A DNA stretch of 64,000 nucleotides. Origin: Diphasiastrum complanatum. Taxonomy: Eukaryota > Streptophyta > Lycopodiopsida > Lycopodiales > Lycopodiaceae. Where the stretch lies: assembly GCA_029204225.1 (NCBI GenBank), contig CM055095.1, positions 66,427,940 through 66,491,939 of the forward strand. Direction: 5' to 3'. Positions 43,951 to 56,203 of this stretch are shown here, piece by piece. The notes under the pieces were generated by a model. It saw only the letters and a list, made by a program, of their open reading frames with translations, ran no database searches and had not been told where the DNA came from. The position numbers were made by a program, and so were the translations under genes. Every line of letters begins with the position of its first letter. Position 1 is the stretch's first letter.

Positions 43951-44849
43951 TCATGTGTAGTTGTCCCCCAACTTCACATTTGACCCATCATCTAATTTCT
44001 GAAAATTAGATAGCCAGTCTCGCCTAGATGTCATGTGCTTCGAAGCTCCTGAATCAATAAAACAATAGTCATCTTCCTTCGAGAAGCCACCACCAGAAAA
44101 TGTCGATGCCGAAAACAACTCATAGTCTTCAAGGTCCAAAGCACTCATTTTGCATTAGATGTTTCTTCTTCTTCAGCAAAATTCTTGTCCTGCTTTTTCT
44201 TGGATTTGTTGTGCCAGCACTCCTTTGCATAATGTCCTAATTTTCCGCAGATAAAGCAATTTCCTTTTCGAACCATTTTCTTTCCATCTTCTGATCGATT
44301 CGATTGATTCTCCTCCATATCTTGCTTCTTCTTCTTCTTCTTCTTCCCTTTGCCACCCTTCTTGGAACTTTGCTCTTGCTTCTTTGCCAGGAATGCCTGT
44401 TCCTTGAAATCGTCCATGTTGACAATATTTTGTCGTCTCATTTCTTCCTGTAGTAAGATGGGATTTAGCTCATCGAAAGAAGGCCTCGTTTCTCTTAACG
44501 ATAGAATCATTACAAAGTTCTGATAGGCCAAAGGTAGACTATTAAGTACAATGGATACCAATACTGAATCTTGAACACTTTTTCCAACTACAATAAGTTG
44601 GCCTCTCAGATCTTTCACTCGAGTACAGTAGTCCGTTACTGATTCACCTGTACCCATCTTCAACGTGTGAAGCTTCTTAGTCAAGAACAAGATCCGTGAC
44701 TGATTTACCGTCTCATACAAGTTCTTCAGTATATCCCAAGCCTCCTTGGGTCCAGTAGCATCTCTGATATGAGGTATAATCATATCTCTTACTGATAAGT
44801 TGATGATATGATGATCCCGGCAGTTATCCCTCCGTCCGTGCATGTTCAC
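43951..44849 (-). pseudogene. Copia-3 gag and protease
   Basis: Gag 44849-44145: TGPKEAWDILKNLYETVNQS, LTKKLHTLKMGTGESVTDYC, a Lys-rich linker and zinc knuckle CFICGKLGHYAKECW. The overlapping frame 44148-43951 has CFIDSGASKHMTSRRDWL, with the protease D-S-G-A motif. The frame breaks before integrase. The N-terminal gag is missing beyond 44849. Confidence 0.9.
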
Positions 44850-45330
44850 ATGGATAGTATGGAGAGGAACATGGCCGAGATGCAGCTTATGCTACCCTCC
44901 ATTGCCGGAACTTTGCCTCTTCTTCACAGTATCCTTCATAGTTTCCTTCCCACATGTCACCCCAGTTTCCCACTCCACCCATCGAGCGACCTGTTTATGT
45001 CGATTCCCCAGTCCAGTTCCTGGATGATAAAGACATAAAACCTACTAAATATGTTGGAAATAGAGAACCACTGATGTGGTAGATCAGTGGTTGCACAAGT
45101 GGGAAGAATATTTTGTTTTTAAAAGAGCTCCAACTAATGAGGGTTGGAGAATTCGGAAAGCGGCTTATCACTTTACTGATTTTGCTGGCAGGTGGTGGCG
45201 GAAATTGCTCAAGTCAAACCCACCTGTATTAGGATCAATGGACAAAGACCACACACTCTGGATCTCCACCCACTATCCTGTACCTGGCTCTACACCCATA
45301 GGCCACCATATAGATTGGAGGACCAGCGCT
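44850..45330 (+). pseudogene. Gypsy-3 gag, N-terminal part
   Basis: Plus-strand frames with PTKYVGNREPLMW, then VDQWLHKWEEYFVFKRAPTN and AAYHFTDFAGRWWRKLLKSN, typical of gypsy capsid. Stops and a frame change occur. It is separated from the rest of Gypsy-3 by Gypsy-2. Confidence 0.65.
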
Positions 45331-45540
45331 TGACCTCCAAGAGATCATGCACACCTTTCACACTATGCATGTGGATGCCTCTCACATGCCTAATGTGCAT
45401 GTGGGCACATAGGTCCTACCTAACCTTAGGGATCCACCCTTAGTTACTAAGGCTGCCCTCCACTTAGGGGCACTCCCTATGGATATAGACCAAGCCCTCT
45501 AGATCCTAGTACCTAAGGGTTATTGTCCCAAACTACGAGG

Positions 45541-48091
45541 CTGAGTGTCAGCCCGTCGGGACCCCTTAGGGAGTAACGAGTCACATGTACCCTTGTGTTT
45601 GCCAATGGCCATAACAACTCCTAAAAGGAGCTTTCGTCCTCGAAAGCGAAATCTTCAAGGATGAAATCAGGATACCTCTTGCGAAGATTGTTTACAGACT
45701 CCCAAGTTGACTCTTCTTAGGACCCATCCTTCCACTTGACTAAAACTTCTCGAAAGACCGCATGACAAGTCTTGCGGTTTCAGATATTCAGAATTTCCTC
45801 TGGTTCGTGTGGCAAGGAATTAGGTTCCTCAAAGTCTGTTAGGGTTTGTTCAATATTGTCTCCTTCTCGCATCACCCGCTTCCGTTGACTGACATGAAAG
45901 ACCGGAAGTACTTTTGTGGATTTTGGTTAAGCCAGCTGGTAAGCAGAACTTCCAATTCTCTTGAGTATTGTGAATGGACCACAATACCTCGGGGACAACT
46001 TAGGACACTTGCCTGTGCTTAGAGTGGTAGAGTCTTCAAGAATTTTTGACCCGATCACCTTCTTGGAAGGTAACATCCCTGCGCCTTAGCTTGCGCTTGC
46101 GCTTGCGCTTGCTTCACATTAGCCTTAGCTATCTTGATCATGGTTTCCATATCCTCAAGAAACTCTCTAACACTCTGTACTTTCTTTGTCCTAAGCCCTA
46201 CGGCCATGGGGACTCTAAGTTGAAATCTATACATTAACATGAATGGGTTGTACCCTGTAGTGGAGTGTTTGGTACTGTTATAAGCAAACTCCAAAAGCGG
46301 AAGATACTCTTCCCAATTGGTTTGCTTCTTACTAACATATATGCTCGTAGCATATCTTCTAGAACCTCATCGACCCTTTTCGTCTGACCATCCGTTTCAG
46401 GATGATCAGTGGAGCTCATAGACAACTTAGTTTCTAACTTGTTAAACAGCGCCCTCCAAAAGCTACCTGTAAATTTTGGATCTACATCACTGACTATATT
46501 GGTGGGAAGCCCATATAGCTTATAAATATTTTCTACAAAAAGCCTGGCAACTTCTGGAGCTGTAACAGTTTTCTTGGTCGGGAGAAACCGCACCATCTTG
46601 GTCAATCGGTCTACAACTACCCAGATCAAGTCATGGCCTTTACTCATTCTTGGTAACAAAACTATAAAATCCATGCTGATACTCTCCCATCTACCACCGA
46701 ATATCTCTAGTGGCTGGAGGAGCCCGCCTACCTTGAGACGTTCAGCCTTTATGGCCTGGCATGTGGTGCACCTTAACACGTAGTCCTGTACGTCTTTCTG
46801 CATACTAGGCCAATAAAACGTATTCTTTGCAAGAGCATAGGTCCTCTTTATCCCGGGATGCCCTGCACTGGGACTGTCGTGACTTTCCTCAAGAATTTGG
46901 CGCCCGAAGTCACCACCCTTGGGTACACATACCCTTCCTTTATAAAAGAGGTACCCGTCCTCAATGGAGAAATTCTTCCATCGAGCATCCGCAACACCTG
47001 TTGATGGCACATCCACTTCGGATGTTTCCGCAACATCTTCAGGCGGCGTGTCCCGTCCCGACGCAACTGCAACATCTTTCGATGGCCCTGCAACACTCTC
47101 TGATGGCGCTAGTGTGATTGTGGAATTCCTTTGCTCAATAGCCTGCCACACAAGTGCGTAGTGAGAATCACTAACACACTTTCCTCTGAGTGATTCTAGG
47201 AATTCACTCCTGAATGCCATAAAACTTAGCGCACTTACCATGGGCATTCGACTCAGGGCATCTGCTACCACATTGTACCGCCCTTTCCTGTTACATCCTG
47301 TACCTTAGTTGATAGTCAAACTCTTGGAGAAGTTCGGCCCAATGAGCTTTCCTTCCTTTCAAGTCGCTTTGAGAGAAAAGCCACTTGATACTTTCTTGAT
47401 CAAACACAATCTCAAACTTAGCTCCATAGAGGTAATGCCTCCATTTCTTAAGAGCATAGACTATTGCAAACAACTCCTTCTCATAAGTGGAATAATTTAA
47501 CTGGTGTTTATCCAGTTTCTTACTTTCAAACGCGACCGAGGACTGTCGTGTTGAGTGAGAACAGCACCAACTGCCTGATTACTGGAATCAGTTTCTACCA
47601 CAAATGCTTCATTTGGATCCACTAAACTTAAGACAGGAGCAGACTAAAGTACTTGCCCTTACCCTTGAGCTGACCCGTCAAAAGAGCAATCAAGCGGGCA
47701 TACTGAGGGATAAACCTCCTGTGGAAACTAGCCAATCCGAGGACGATCTGCAGCTCTTCCATCGAAGTTGGTACTAGCCATCGCATAATTGCGGCTACCT
47801 TTTTAGGATCCATCTTGATCCCCCGGAGATAATATGTCCGAGGTAGTGAATCTCTTCCTTGAAGAATTCATATTTTGATTCCTTTGCATAGAAGGAATTC
47901 TCTCTCAGGACCTGGAACACTTGACGCAAAATGATCAAAGTGTTTTTCTTTAGTACGACTAAAGACTAGGATATCATCAAGGTAGATTAATACAAACTTG
48001 CCCAAGAGATGTCTGACAGGGCTGAGTGTCACCCCACCGAGATTAGGGACTAACGAGTCACATGTACCCGTGTTTGCCAATGGCCATAACA
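45541..48091 (-). mobile_element. Gypsy-2: decayed chromodomain gypsy element, 5' part deleted
   Basis: 45541-45616 and 48023-48091 share an LTR start (TGTTATGGCCATTGGCAAAC). On the right this stub is fused directly to RT, so the rest of the 5' LTR, gag, protease and half of RT are lost. A GAGGACGAAAGCTC stretch and purines precede the left LTR. The left end of the 3' LTR cannot be fixed; 45331-45540 is probably part of it. Confidence 0.8.
45650..48010 (-). pseudogene. Gypsy-2 pol: RT end, RNase H, integrase, chromodomain
   Basis: RT remnant GKFVLIYLDDILVFSRT (about 48000). RNase H pieces around 47290-47640, frameshifted. Integrase 47271-46234: zinc finger [33 protein letters not shown], core MDFIVLLPRM, SDVDPKFTGSFW, STDHPETDGQT. 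A (TTGCGC)n expansion at about 46090-46113 encodes repeated Gln-Ala. The chromodomain is at 45830-45650 (REVLVKWKDGS, STWESVNNL). Many stops and shifts. Confidence 0.85.
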
Positions 48092-48096
48092 ACCTA

Positions 48097-51000
48097 GGTC
48101 GAGTTCAAGTGAGCCCTCAGGGCTCAGTTTATTCCTCCACATGAGCATGTACGTGCGACGGATACATGGTTTCTGCTCCGTCAGAAACACTATAGTGTAC
48201 AGGAGTATGTTAATAGGTACAGGGAAGTACCTATCAAGTTTCCATAAGAGATTCCTGAATGGCTGGTCGTACATAAGTTTGTGTTTGGTCTTCGAGAAGA
48301 GTTGAGGCCCCATGTTTTGAACAAGCATTGTAAGCCATTGGAAGAGGCAGTTGCTACGGGCCTCGACTACGAAGGCAATATTAGAACCAAGCCTAATTCT
48401 GGAGTGCCTTTTGTGCACAAGAAGAAGGGGTCGTGGAAGGTTGGCCAGCAGAGCCACAGAAGTCTTTCGTAGGGACACCCTATCCAGATGCAACAATCTC
48501 TAAAGCGCAAGCCAACACTTTCCTTGCCAAAGCGGTTCTACAGCAAGTCTCCCCTCACAGCGGAATAGAAGGAAAAGGCCAAAAAAGAAGGATTGTGTTT
48601 CTTTTGTCTTGGCAAAGCATTTGTTCAAGGAATGTCCTCGGCGCACGGGCAAGAAACTTCATACCTTACAGTCGCACTAGGAAGAGGGCAATGATGAGAA
48701 TATTTTGGAGGATCTGCTGGGGAGCAATGATGATGATACCAAGTGGCTCATAACCCTTACGGTGCAGAGGCTAATCTCTAGGGCACCAGTTTGTTTTCTA
48801 TCCACCAGGGACATGATGGCTATCAGTTTCGTGATAGTGAGCTGATACGGATGAGGGGGACGCTGGAGGGTTGAGATGTTCTTGTTTTATTCGACATCGG
48901 CTCCTCGCATAACATTATCAATTCTCATGCGGTGAAGAAGCTGAACTTGGCTACTGTGCCTTCAGATTACCGGTATACAGTTGAGATGCCAGATGGTAAG
49001 GGCACAGAAGTGTGGGATCAACAAGTCTCTCATGCGCTATTACCTATTCCTACTTATTCTGAGAAGTTAGACTTTGAGAACACAAAATTAGCCAAGTTTG
49101 ATATTGTATTAGGTAAGCGGTGGCATGCGAGTAAGCAGCCCGCTATTGACTTTCTTGCACATGAGTATGTTTTCAGGCACCTGGTGGGGGAGAGGCCATC
49201 TGCACCTGGTGGGGGAGAGGCCATCTGTACAGGGTCCTCTTATCACGTCTATGCAAATAAAGAAGTTGGATTTCCAGTATTTATGGTTTTGTTATTTAAT
49301 AAATGTGGATTTCAGTTTTTATGATTCGCAAATAAATGCACATGTTAATAATTCAAAAGTAATATCATCGCATTTAACTTCTATAAATTATGTTTTGGCT
49401 CAGCAACTCAAGTGTGATCCAGCACGTCAGCTGGAAAAGGCCATCCGAGCTGAGTTTAAACATTTGTTAATTGATAGCATGCCAGCGGGATTGCCACCCA
49501 GGCGGAACGTGGAGCACCATATTGAGCTTGTTCGGGCAAGCCCGGTATGTCGGCCTCCTTATAGGATGAGCTTGAAAGAGGAAGAGAAAGTACGGAAAAT
49601 GTTGGAGGAATACCTCAAGTTGGGATATGTCCATCCTAGTTACTCACCTTTTGCCTCTCCCATTTTATTAGTCTCGAAAAAGGATGGTAGTTTCCGGATG
49701 TGCATTGATTATTGGGGATTAAATAAAATCACTGTAAAGCACAGATATCTGATGCCCAGGATTGATGATCTACTGGATGCGTTGCAGGGAGCAACCATTT
49801 TCAATAAGATAAATCTCAAAAGTGGGTACCATCAGATACGGATTCGCGAAGAGGACATTCTGAAGACAGCCTTCCGAACCCGTTTTGGACATTATGAGTT
49901 CTTGATTATGTCGTTTGGGTTAACCAATGCACCCGCCACGTTCATGATGCTCAATGTCCTGCGTGACTATATGGGCAAGTTTGTCGTCAACTTCATTGAT
50001 GACATACTAGTGTTCAATAAGTCGGTAGGGAAGCATAAGATTCATCTCCAGACCGTCTTTGGCAAGCTATAAAAGACTGTCTTGTATGCCAATGCTCAGA
50101 AGACCGAGTTGTGTAAGACTCATGTTGAGTATCTGAGTCATGTAGTGATGGCAGAGGGTATTTCTGTTGACCCCGCCAAGGTGGCTGTGGTCAAGAAGTG
50201 GCCAAGACCGGCCAATATTCGTCAGTTACAGTCTTTCCTAGGCTTTTGCAAGTTCTACCGACGGTTCGTTATGAACTATTCCAAGGTAGCTGCTCCTTTA
50301 ACGGATCAATTACGGAATAACAACACTGTGGTTTGCTGGGATGCTTAGGCTCAGCATAGTTTTGACAGCTTGAAGGAGGCTATTGCGACAGCCCCAATAC
50401 TCAAGATTGTGGACCCCCAGAAACCTTTCGACCTAGAGACGGATGTTGGTGGCATTGTCGTGGGTGCAGTTTTGAGTCAGGAAGGTAGACCAGTAGCCTT
50501 TGAAAGTAAGAAATTGACACCAGGGCAACAGATATATCCCACACATGAGCAAGAGCTGTATGCGATTATACATGCGCTCAAGGTGTGGCCATTATTTATA
50601 TGGCACCAAATTTTACATGTATAATGACCATCATACTTTGAAGTACCTCTGCACTCAGCCAGATTTGAAGGGCCGCTAGGCTCAGTGAGTCGAGCTGATG
50701 TAGGAATTTCATTTAGAAATTCACTTCCGAAGAGGGAAGGAAAATGTGGTCGCTGATGCACTATCTCGGATACTGCATCAGATGAGCTTTACGGTAGTTG
50801 ACAGTGATCTCATGGAGAAGATGAAGAGAGCTCAGCCGACACACATTGCCAGCATGTGTGGCCTGATGCACACAAGGTAGTCGATCAAGCGGAAGAGTCA
50901 GTCGAGGTTGTCGCTTCCACAGAGGCACACACCAGTACATATCTAACATACACCATGAAGGATGGTATGTTATTGACAACCGGCAAGATTTTCGTGCCAA

Positions 51001-52340
51001 ACGTGAAGGATCTTCGTCGTAATATACTTCATGAATGCCATGATAGTCCCCGCGCAGGGCACCCAGGTATTGATAAGACCAGTGAATTGGTAAGAAGGCA
51101 TTATCTCTGGCCACGATTGTAGCGAGACGTCAGGAAGTACGTCCAGCGTTGTACGGCTTGTCAGGTGAACAAGGCCGAGCGGGTAAGTCCTCCGGGCTTA
51201 CTGCATCCATTGGAGATTCCTGCAGTATGGTGGGAAAGTATCTCCATGGATTTCATTGTTGGCTTCCCAGGACCCAGACGGGATTTAATTCCGTTATGGT
51301 ACAGGTTCTCCAAGATGACTCACTTCATCACAACAACCAAGAAGGTCACAGCTCCGCAGGTTACTAAGTTGTTTACTCGGAATGTCATCAGGTTGCATGG
51401 ACTTCCGAAGTCCAATGTGTCTGACAGAGATCCCAAGTTTAAGGGAAATTTCTGGATTGAGGTGTTCGCCAGGTTGGGAACACAGTTGCGGATGAGTAGT
51501 TCCGAACACCCTCCTCAAACGGATGGTCAGACAGAGCAAGTGAACCAGGTCTTGGAAGATATGCTTAGGACATATGTCAGTGGTACCCAAACAGACTGGG
51601 TAAAGCATTTACCGCTATTGGAGTTTGCGTACAATGACAAGAGACATGCGTCCACTGAATTGAGTCCATTTGAGCTCAATTATGGTTTTAGGCCGCTGAG
51701 TCTTGTGATCATAGGAACTCAGCGTAAGGTACACAGTGCTGCAGAGTTTCTAACTCAGATGCAGCAAAAGCTAGAGATGGCACAAGATATAACTTGTCCA
51801 GGGCTATGGCCAGGGCAGAGAGTTATAGTCGTGAGAACCGTACCTATCGGGAATTTGAGAAGGGAGATTGGGTATATTTACTAGTCCCTTCGAAGTCGAA
51901 GGAGCTATGCACAAGAAGGTGCACCAAGTTATCTCCTAGGTATTGTGGACATGGTTGATTATTAAGGTCAGCCAAGTAGCATATAAGCTACAGCTACCTG
52001 TGGGATGCAAGGCGCATCCAGTGTTTCATGTTAACAAACTTAAGAAATGTTTGCACGATGGCGATAGACTGGTGGAGGGTCTAGTTTCTCTGGAAAAGAA
52101 AGACACCACAGGTTATGGGCCAAAGAGAGTCCTAGATCAGAGGGAGCGATGATTGAGGAATCATCTCCTCCAAGAGTATCTAGTGGCTTGGAAGGGGCAT
52201 CCTTTTTCTAGAGTTTTGTCATCGAGGATCGATGACTTGCTAGAAGAGGGAAGGATTGTTAGATGCAAGTCCAGCTCTGACGTATTCCCAACACAACCAA
52301 TTACTAGGGGCCGAGGGCCAGGGTATTGGCGAGGCCAGTA
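48097..52340 (+). mobile_element. Gypsy-3: decayed plus-strand chromodomain gypsy element
   Basis: It continues gag (EYVNRYREVPIKF, VFGLREELRPHVLNK), a frameshifted zinc knuckle near 48595-48650, protease, RT, RNase H, integrase and chromodomain in normal order. No LTR is recognised on either side. A 25-base tandem duplication (CACCTGGTGGGGGAGAGGCC...) sits at 49180-49229 after protease. Confidence 0.82.
48880..52290 (+). pseudogene. Gypsy-3 pol
   Basis: Protease: FDIGSSHNIINSHAV and [10 protein letters not shown] (48890-49125). RT 49395-50072: [28 protein letters not shown] (Trp where Arg is usual), [19 protein letters not shown]. RNase H 50082-50780: FLGFCKFYRRFV, ETDVGGIVVGAVLSQ, HEQELYAIIHALK. 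Integrase 50960-51884: [65 protein letters not shown]. The post-core segment VGCKAHPVFHVNKL lies near 52010; chromodomain EYLVAWKGHP near 52170. Interrupted by stops at 50068, 50346, 50622 and others. Confidence 0.9.
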
Positions 52341-52436
52341 ACTAGGATGGACACCAGGGGTCCGGTTGGGTCCGGCTGACAGGATGTCAGTAGGCGGAGT
52401 TATGACTGTATGGACCCTAGTCGTCAATTGATATCT

Positions 52437-53241
52437 TTAAACTACCAGAGGGTTCTCATCAGTATATCAAGAGGGTTATTTATCGTGCATATTCTCGAGT
52501 GACATGGCAGGGGCCCTTGGGGTTCAAACTGGACTTCTATCACTCTAGTTTCCTAGAGCTAGACAATGTCGGGGTCCCAGTTTTGCCTCATTACTTGGAT
52601 AATGGGCTTTCACATTGCCTTCGTTTTACACTGGGTCAGTTTCGAGTTTCCTCACACCAGCTATATGTGGAGACCTAATTATTATCCCATCATCATGATC
52701 GGGCATTTCATTGCAAATCTCTATGGTACCATCCTTCAATTGCGATTACGGAGGCAGAGTCTAGGAGGTTGCACGCTATGGGTCAAGTGGGTTTCAGGGC
52801 TCATTACTCCACTATTGATTACGTCTTTACACTTGATTTCATCATTGAGCAGGCCATGCAGATGGGAGAGAGTTTATTGCTATTTTGTTGTATTCAGGAA
52901 AGCCTTTCACTCAATCCCACGACCCTTGCTTATTCAAAGGTTGTGAGACTTAGGCTTTTCGACAAATAAAGTTTTGGCAATGATGGCTTTATATGAGTTT
53001 GGGGTTGTTTCAGAGGTGAGTTTGGCATCTTAGATCCAGTGTTGAGCACTATTGGGGTGAAATAGGGTTGCTCCCTTTCACCTATTTTATTTGGACTATA
53101 CATTGACGAGCTTGAGGAGGTTATTGGTCGTGGTGGAGATCTAGGTTGTAGCCTTAGTGATATATTGATTGTCATACTGTTATACGCTGATGATGTAGTT
53201 CTATTATCACCAACCAGGGAGGGACTACAAAAAGACATTTG
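52437..53241 (+). mobile_element. LINE-7: scrambled LINE fragment
   Basis: 52437-52678 encodes a C-terminal piece (LPEGSHQYIKRVIYRAYSR, HYLDNGLSHCLRFTLGQFRV, SSHQLYVET). Directly after it comes an RT piece that belongs upstream in the protein: IMIGHFIANLYGTILQ, GQVGFRAHYST, GCSLSPILFGLYIDELEEVI, LLYADDVVLLSPTREGLQ, ending at 53241. The order is reversed compared with LINE-1. No (CT)n tract is present. Confidence 0.82.
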
Positions 53242-56150
53242 AAGCTTGAATACATTAAGCTTCCCTTCACAAGTTTGGAGCTTGCCATTGTTTGCATGCG
53301 TTGTTGTTACTTTTCCATTGCAATCTCAAAAAGATTACTGAATGCCAAACACAAGCTTGGAACTTTTGCATGCTTCAATGCTTGCCAAGAATAATCCCTT
53401 CCACTCGAGAACTCGGCACCCTTTTCTTAGTACGTAGGTCCCCACCCTCTCTAAAACACTCAAGTCCCTTTTTTGTTACCAGTCAAGTCCCCACCCTTGT
53501 TGCTAGCGTTCAATTTCCTATCCCTTTTTGCTAGCACTCAGGACTCCACCCATCTTGATAGCATGCACGTCTCTATCCCTTCATCAGGCACTCCAATCCT
53601 AGTCCTTTTTCAAGGACTCAAATCCCTACCCTCTCTACCACCGGCAATCGGGTCCCAAGGGCCTCTTACTATTGGGTGCCTCCTTGCTTTGGGACCTCCT
53701 CTAGCTTAATCCCCCATCATTCTAGTGGGTTTGCTCTTATTAAGGCATGTGCATTGGGAGTTCACCATTTTTGTTCCCTACCTTGTTAATGGATTTGCTT
53801 GCACTTGCTTTTGAGTCAAGAGATTGACATCTTTTCATATCTTACATTTGCAGTCTATAGGGCATAAGCATTTGTCCATTGAGAAAAATATCAAGCAAAG
53901 TTCTATCCAGAAAAGTTCTATAGTGCTTAAAAGCCCCTTAGTATTACTTACTGAAAAGAAATCCATATTTTGGCTAAGTATTGTGAGCAGATTTGATTGA
54001 GAATTTGATCAATGGCCATTGTACATCAATAAAGATTCCCCGGGGGGTGGCATCCCCTATGCGTGTATTGACATGATGACAATGTGACGAGTTCTCTAAT
54101 CAACTATTTTCAATCAGTCGCTTTTGATATCTTCATTTGAAGTTTGTTTCATTTTTCAGTATGGTCATTTATTCTATCTCTCTTTCAAATTAAAGGTATA
54201 TTCTTTGAAACTACTATTGCTACTACAATTTCTATTTTTGCTACTATTGTTGAGGCATAATCGATTCATGTTCCAATTTCTATTCCACTTATCTCAATAG
54301 TCGCAAGACGTCGGCTGCCCTTAATTTCAAGGATAAAGTACAAGTTGGTGTATAGTCTAGTTCGCCGAATAGCAATGGACTAGGAAACTTGTCAAATAAA
54401 CTTGAAACATATTTTGAGATGTATCCTAAAAGCTATGCCCCAAAAGTCTAGTTACAAATCATATGTTTGCATAGCAAAGCTTCCACGTGGTTGAGGACTT
54501 ACAAGAAAATGCATGATAGGGACCTCCCTAATAAGATCAGCTTCGGCAACTTCTTGATATGAACATGATCACAATGGATTTATGAGGGCATCTATTGGCC
54601 CTTATCAAGATTTTTGTTTTTGGCCACATTCATTATTTTCAGAGCCCTCAATACATGCAATTGCTTCTTGCCACTCGTGGACTCGGAGTTTCTAGTAACT
54701 CGCACGTTCAAAATAAGGTTGCATGATCTTGGCCCTACCGTTATGTTATCGTCCTATAACTTGCCCTAAAGAGACTCCATAACACTGTAAGTAGGATCTC
54801 TAGTAGCCATTCTACAATTCATATTCTTGAGAGTTCTTACAGGAGACTCTTGTTGTAGAAGATGCTCTTAAGTCTTCCTTTGTAGGAGGCCTACACATTA
54901 GTTTATTGTTATTTGTACAATGTTATTAGCAATTCTTTTTCTATTATCAAGTGATGCTATATCTTTGATGTTGTTCATAACATACATGCACGGCCATGTG
55001 TTGTCATGTGCTCTTGATATCTGAACAATCTGCTCCTCTATTATTGCATTTTGCATGGTACTTTGTGTATAAGTCTTAAGTCAAAATATCAAACAGAAAA
55101 ACACAATTTGTTTAACAAGCATCTGAATGAGGAATTAGATCAATAGGGCCATTGCACAAAGGCGGATCATTAAACAAAGGAAAGATAATATTTCAAATAG
55201 GCCCCTACTCACAAAATGTCCTTAACTATCCCCTACAAACCAAAAACCATGCCCTAATGTTTCTCATCCTCATCAGGGGGTCCAGAGTTGCAACCTAACA
55301 GCTCCATTTACATGCTTGGTGTCCACATACATAAACCACCTCAAATAGCTGTATCCAACCTCAAGCTCAGTGATAGCTTTTTAAGGAGGTGGATCTAACT
55401 CAGAGACAACTATCTACCAGCCTGGAAAGGTTAGTTCCCAGAAAATCTCAAAAGTTTGCAAAAAAACACCAAAAAATGCACTTTTTTCATGATTTTTTGA
55501 GATCTGCCAAGAGTAGCTCTTGCAGAGAGTTTCATAGTTGTATCTGACCTAGATCTGGCTATTGTAAAAATTTTGTGAAGGTCCAATGGACATATTTATA
55601 AATATCTAAGAAAAAGTGCTGAAAAGTGCCCAAAAACTGAGTTTTTTCAAGATCTTGAAAAATCTGTCCATCAAGAACGCTCGCAGACCTCACATTACCT
55701 AGATATGGTCCAGATAAAGCTACTATAGGGAGGGTGAATATTATATTCACTTAGATAAGAAGAAATCTAAATGAAAAATCCACAAAAGACCAAGAATAGG
55801 GCTAAAATAGCAACTGAAACTGATCAGATCTTGTCACTAGGTTGCAGTCACAATATCCATCAAGATCCACCATCTCTAGACTGAACCACGTGAATGAACC
55901 TCAGATCAAGCCGATCAGTACCAAGAAAAATCAGTACCATCCATATCCGTCACCATCCATACCGTCCATCCATCACTCTTCTGTTTCATCTCCATTCCAT
56001 CTTCCACCTCCTTTTGACAGTGTAACCATCATAGTGTTCATCTGTTTTATCCATCCATTTTTTATTTTATTCTTCCATCTCTGATCAATCTCTACTTACT
56101 CTTTTCTTTTTCTGCTCACTTCAAAAAAAAAAATAAGTGGGACACTACAG
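53242..56150. other. No identifiable feature
   Basis: AT-rich intron sequence with only short frames. At 53390-53640 a run of loosely repeated AAGTCCC/CCACCC phrases is present but shows no clear unit. Pyrimidine-rich stretches occur near 54160-54250. I see no gene, LTR or RNA. Confidence 0.5.
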
Positions 56151-56203
56151 TTGTACAACCCTTGAAGCAATTCCGTACATCACGAGAATACTGCATTCCA
56201 GCC

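Larger units (their letters stand above)
41008..44849 (-). mobile_element. Copia-3: minus-strand copia element lacking its 5' end and RT core
   Basis: The 3' LTR (41440-41008, 433 bases, TGTTAGG...CTGACA) is preceded by the tract AATGGGGAG. Pol and gag run to 44849, where the gag N-terminus, leader and 5' LTR are missing against gypsy sequence. It is inserted into Copia-1 within the integrase. Confidence 0.88.

Noticed and set aside
48092-48096. ACCTA as the Gypsy-2 target duplication
   Set aside because: No matching copy next to a TG terminus could be found on the left side.
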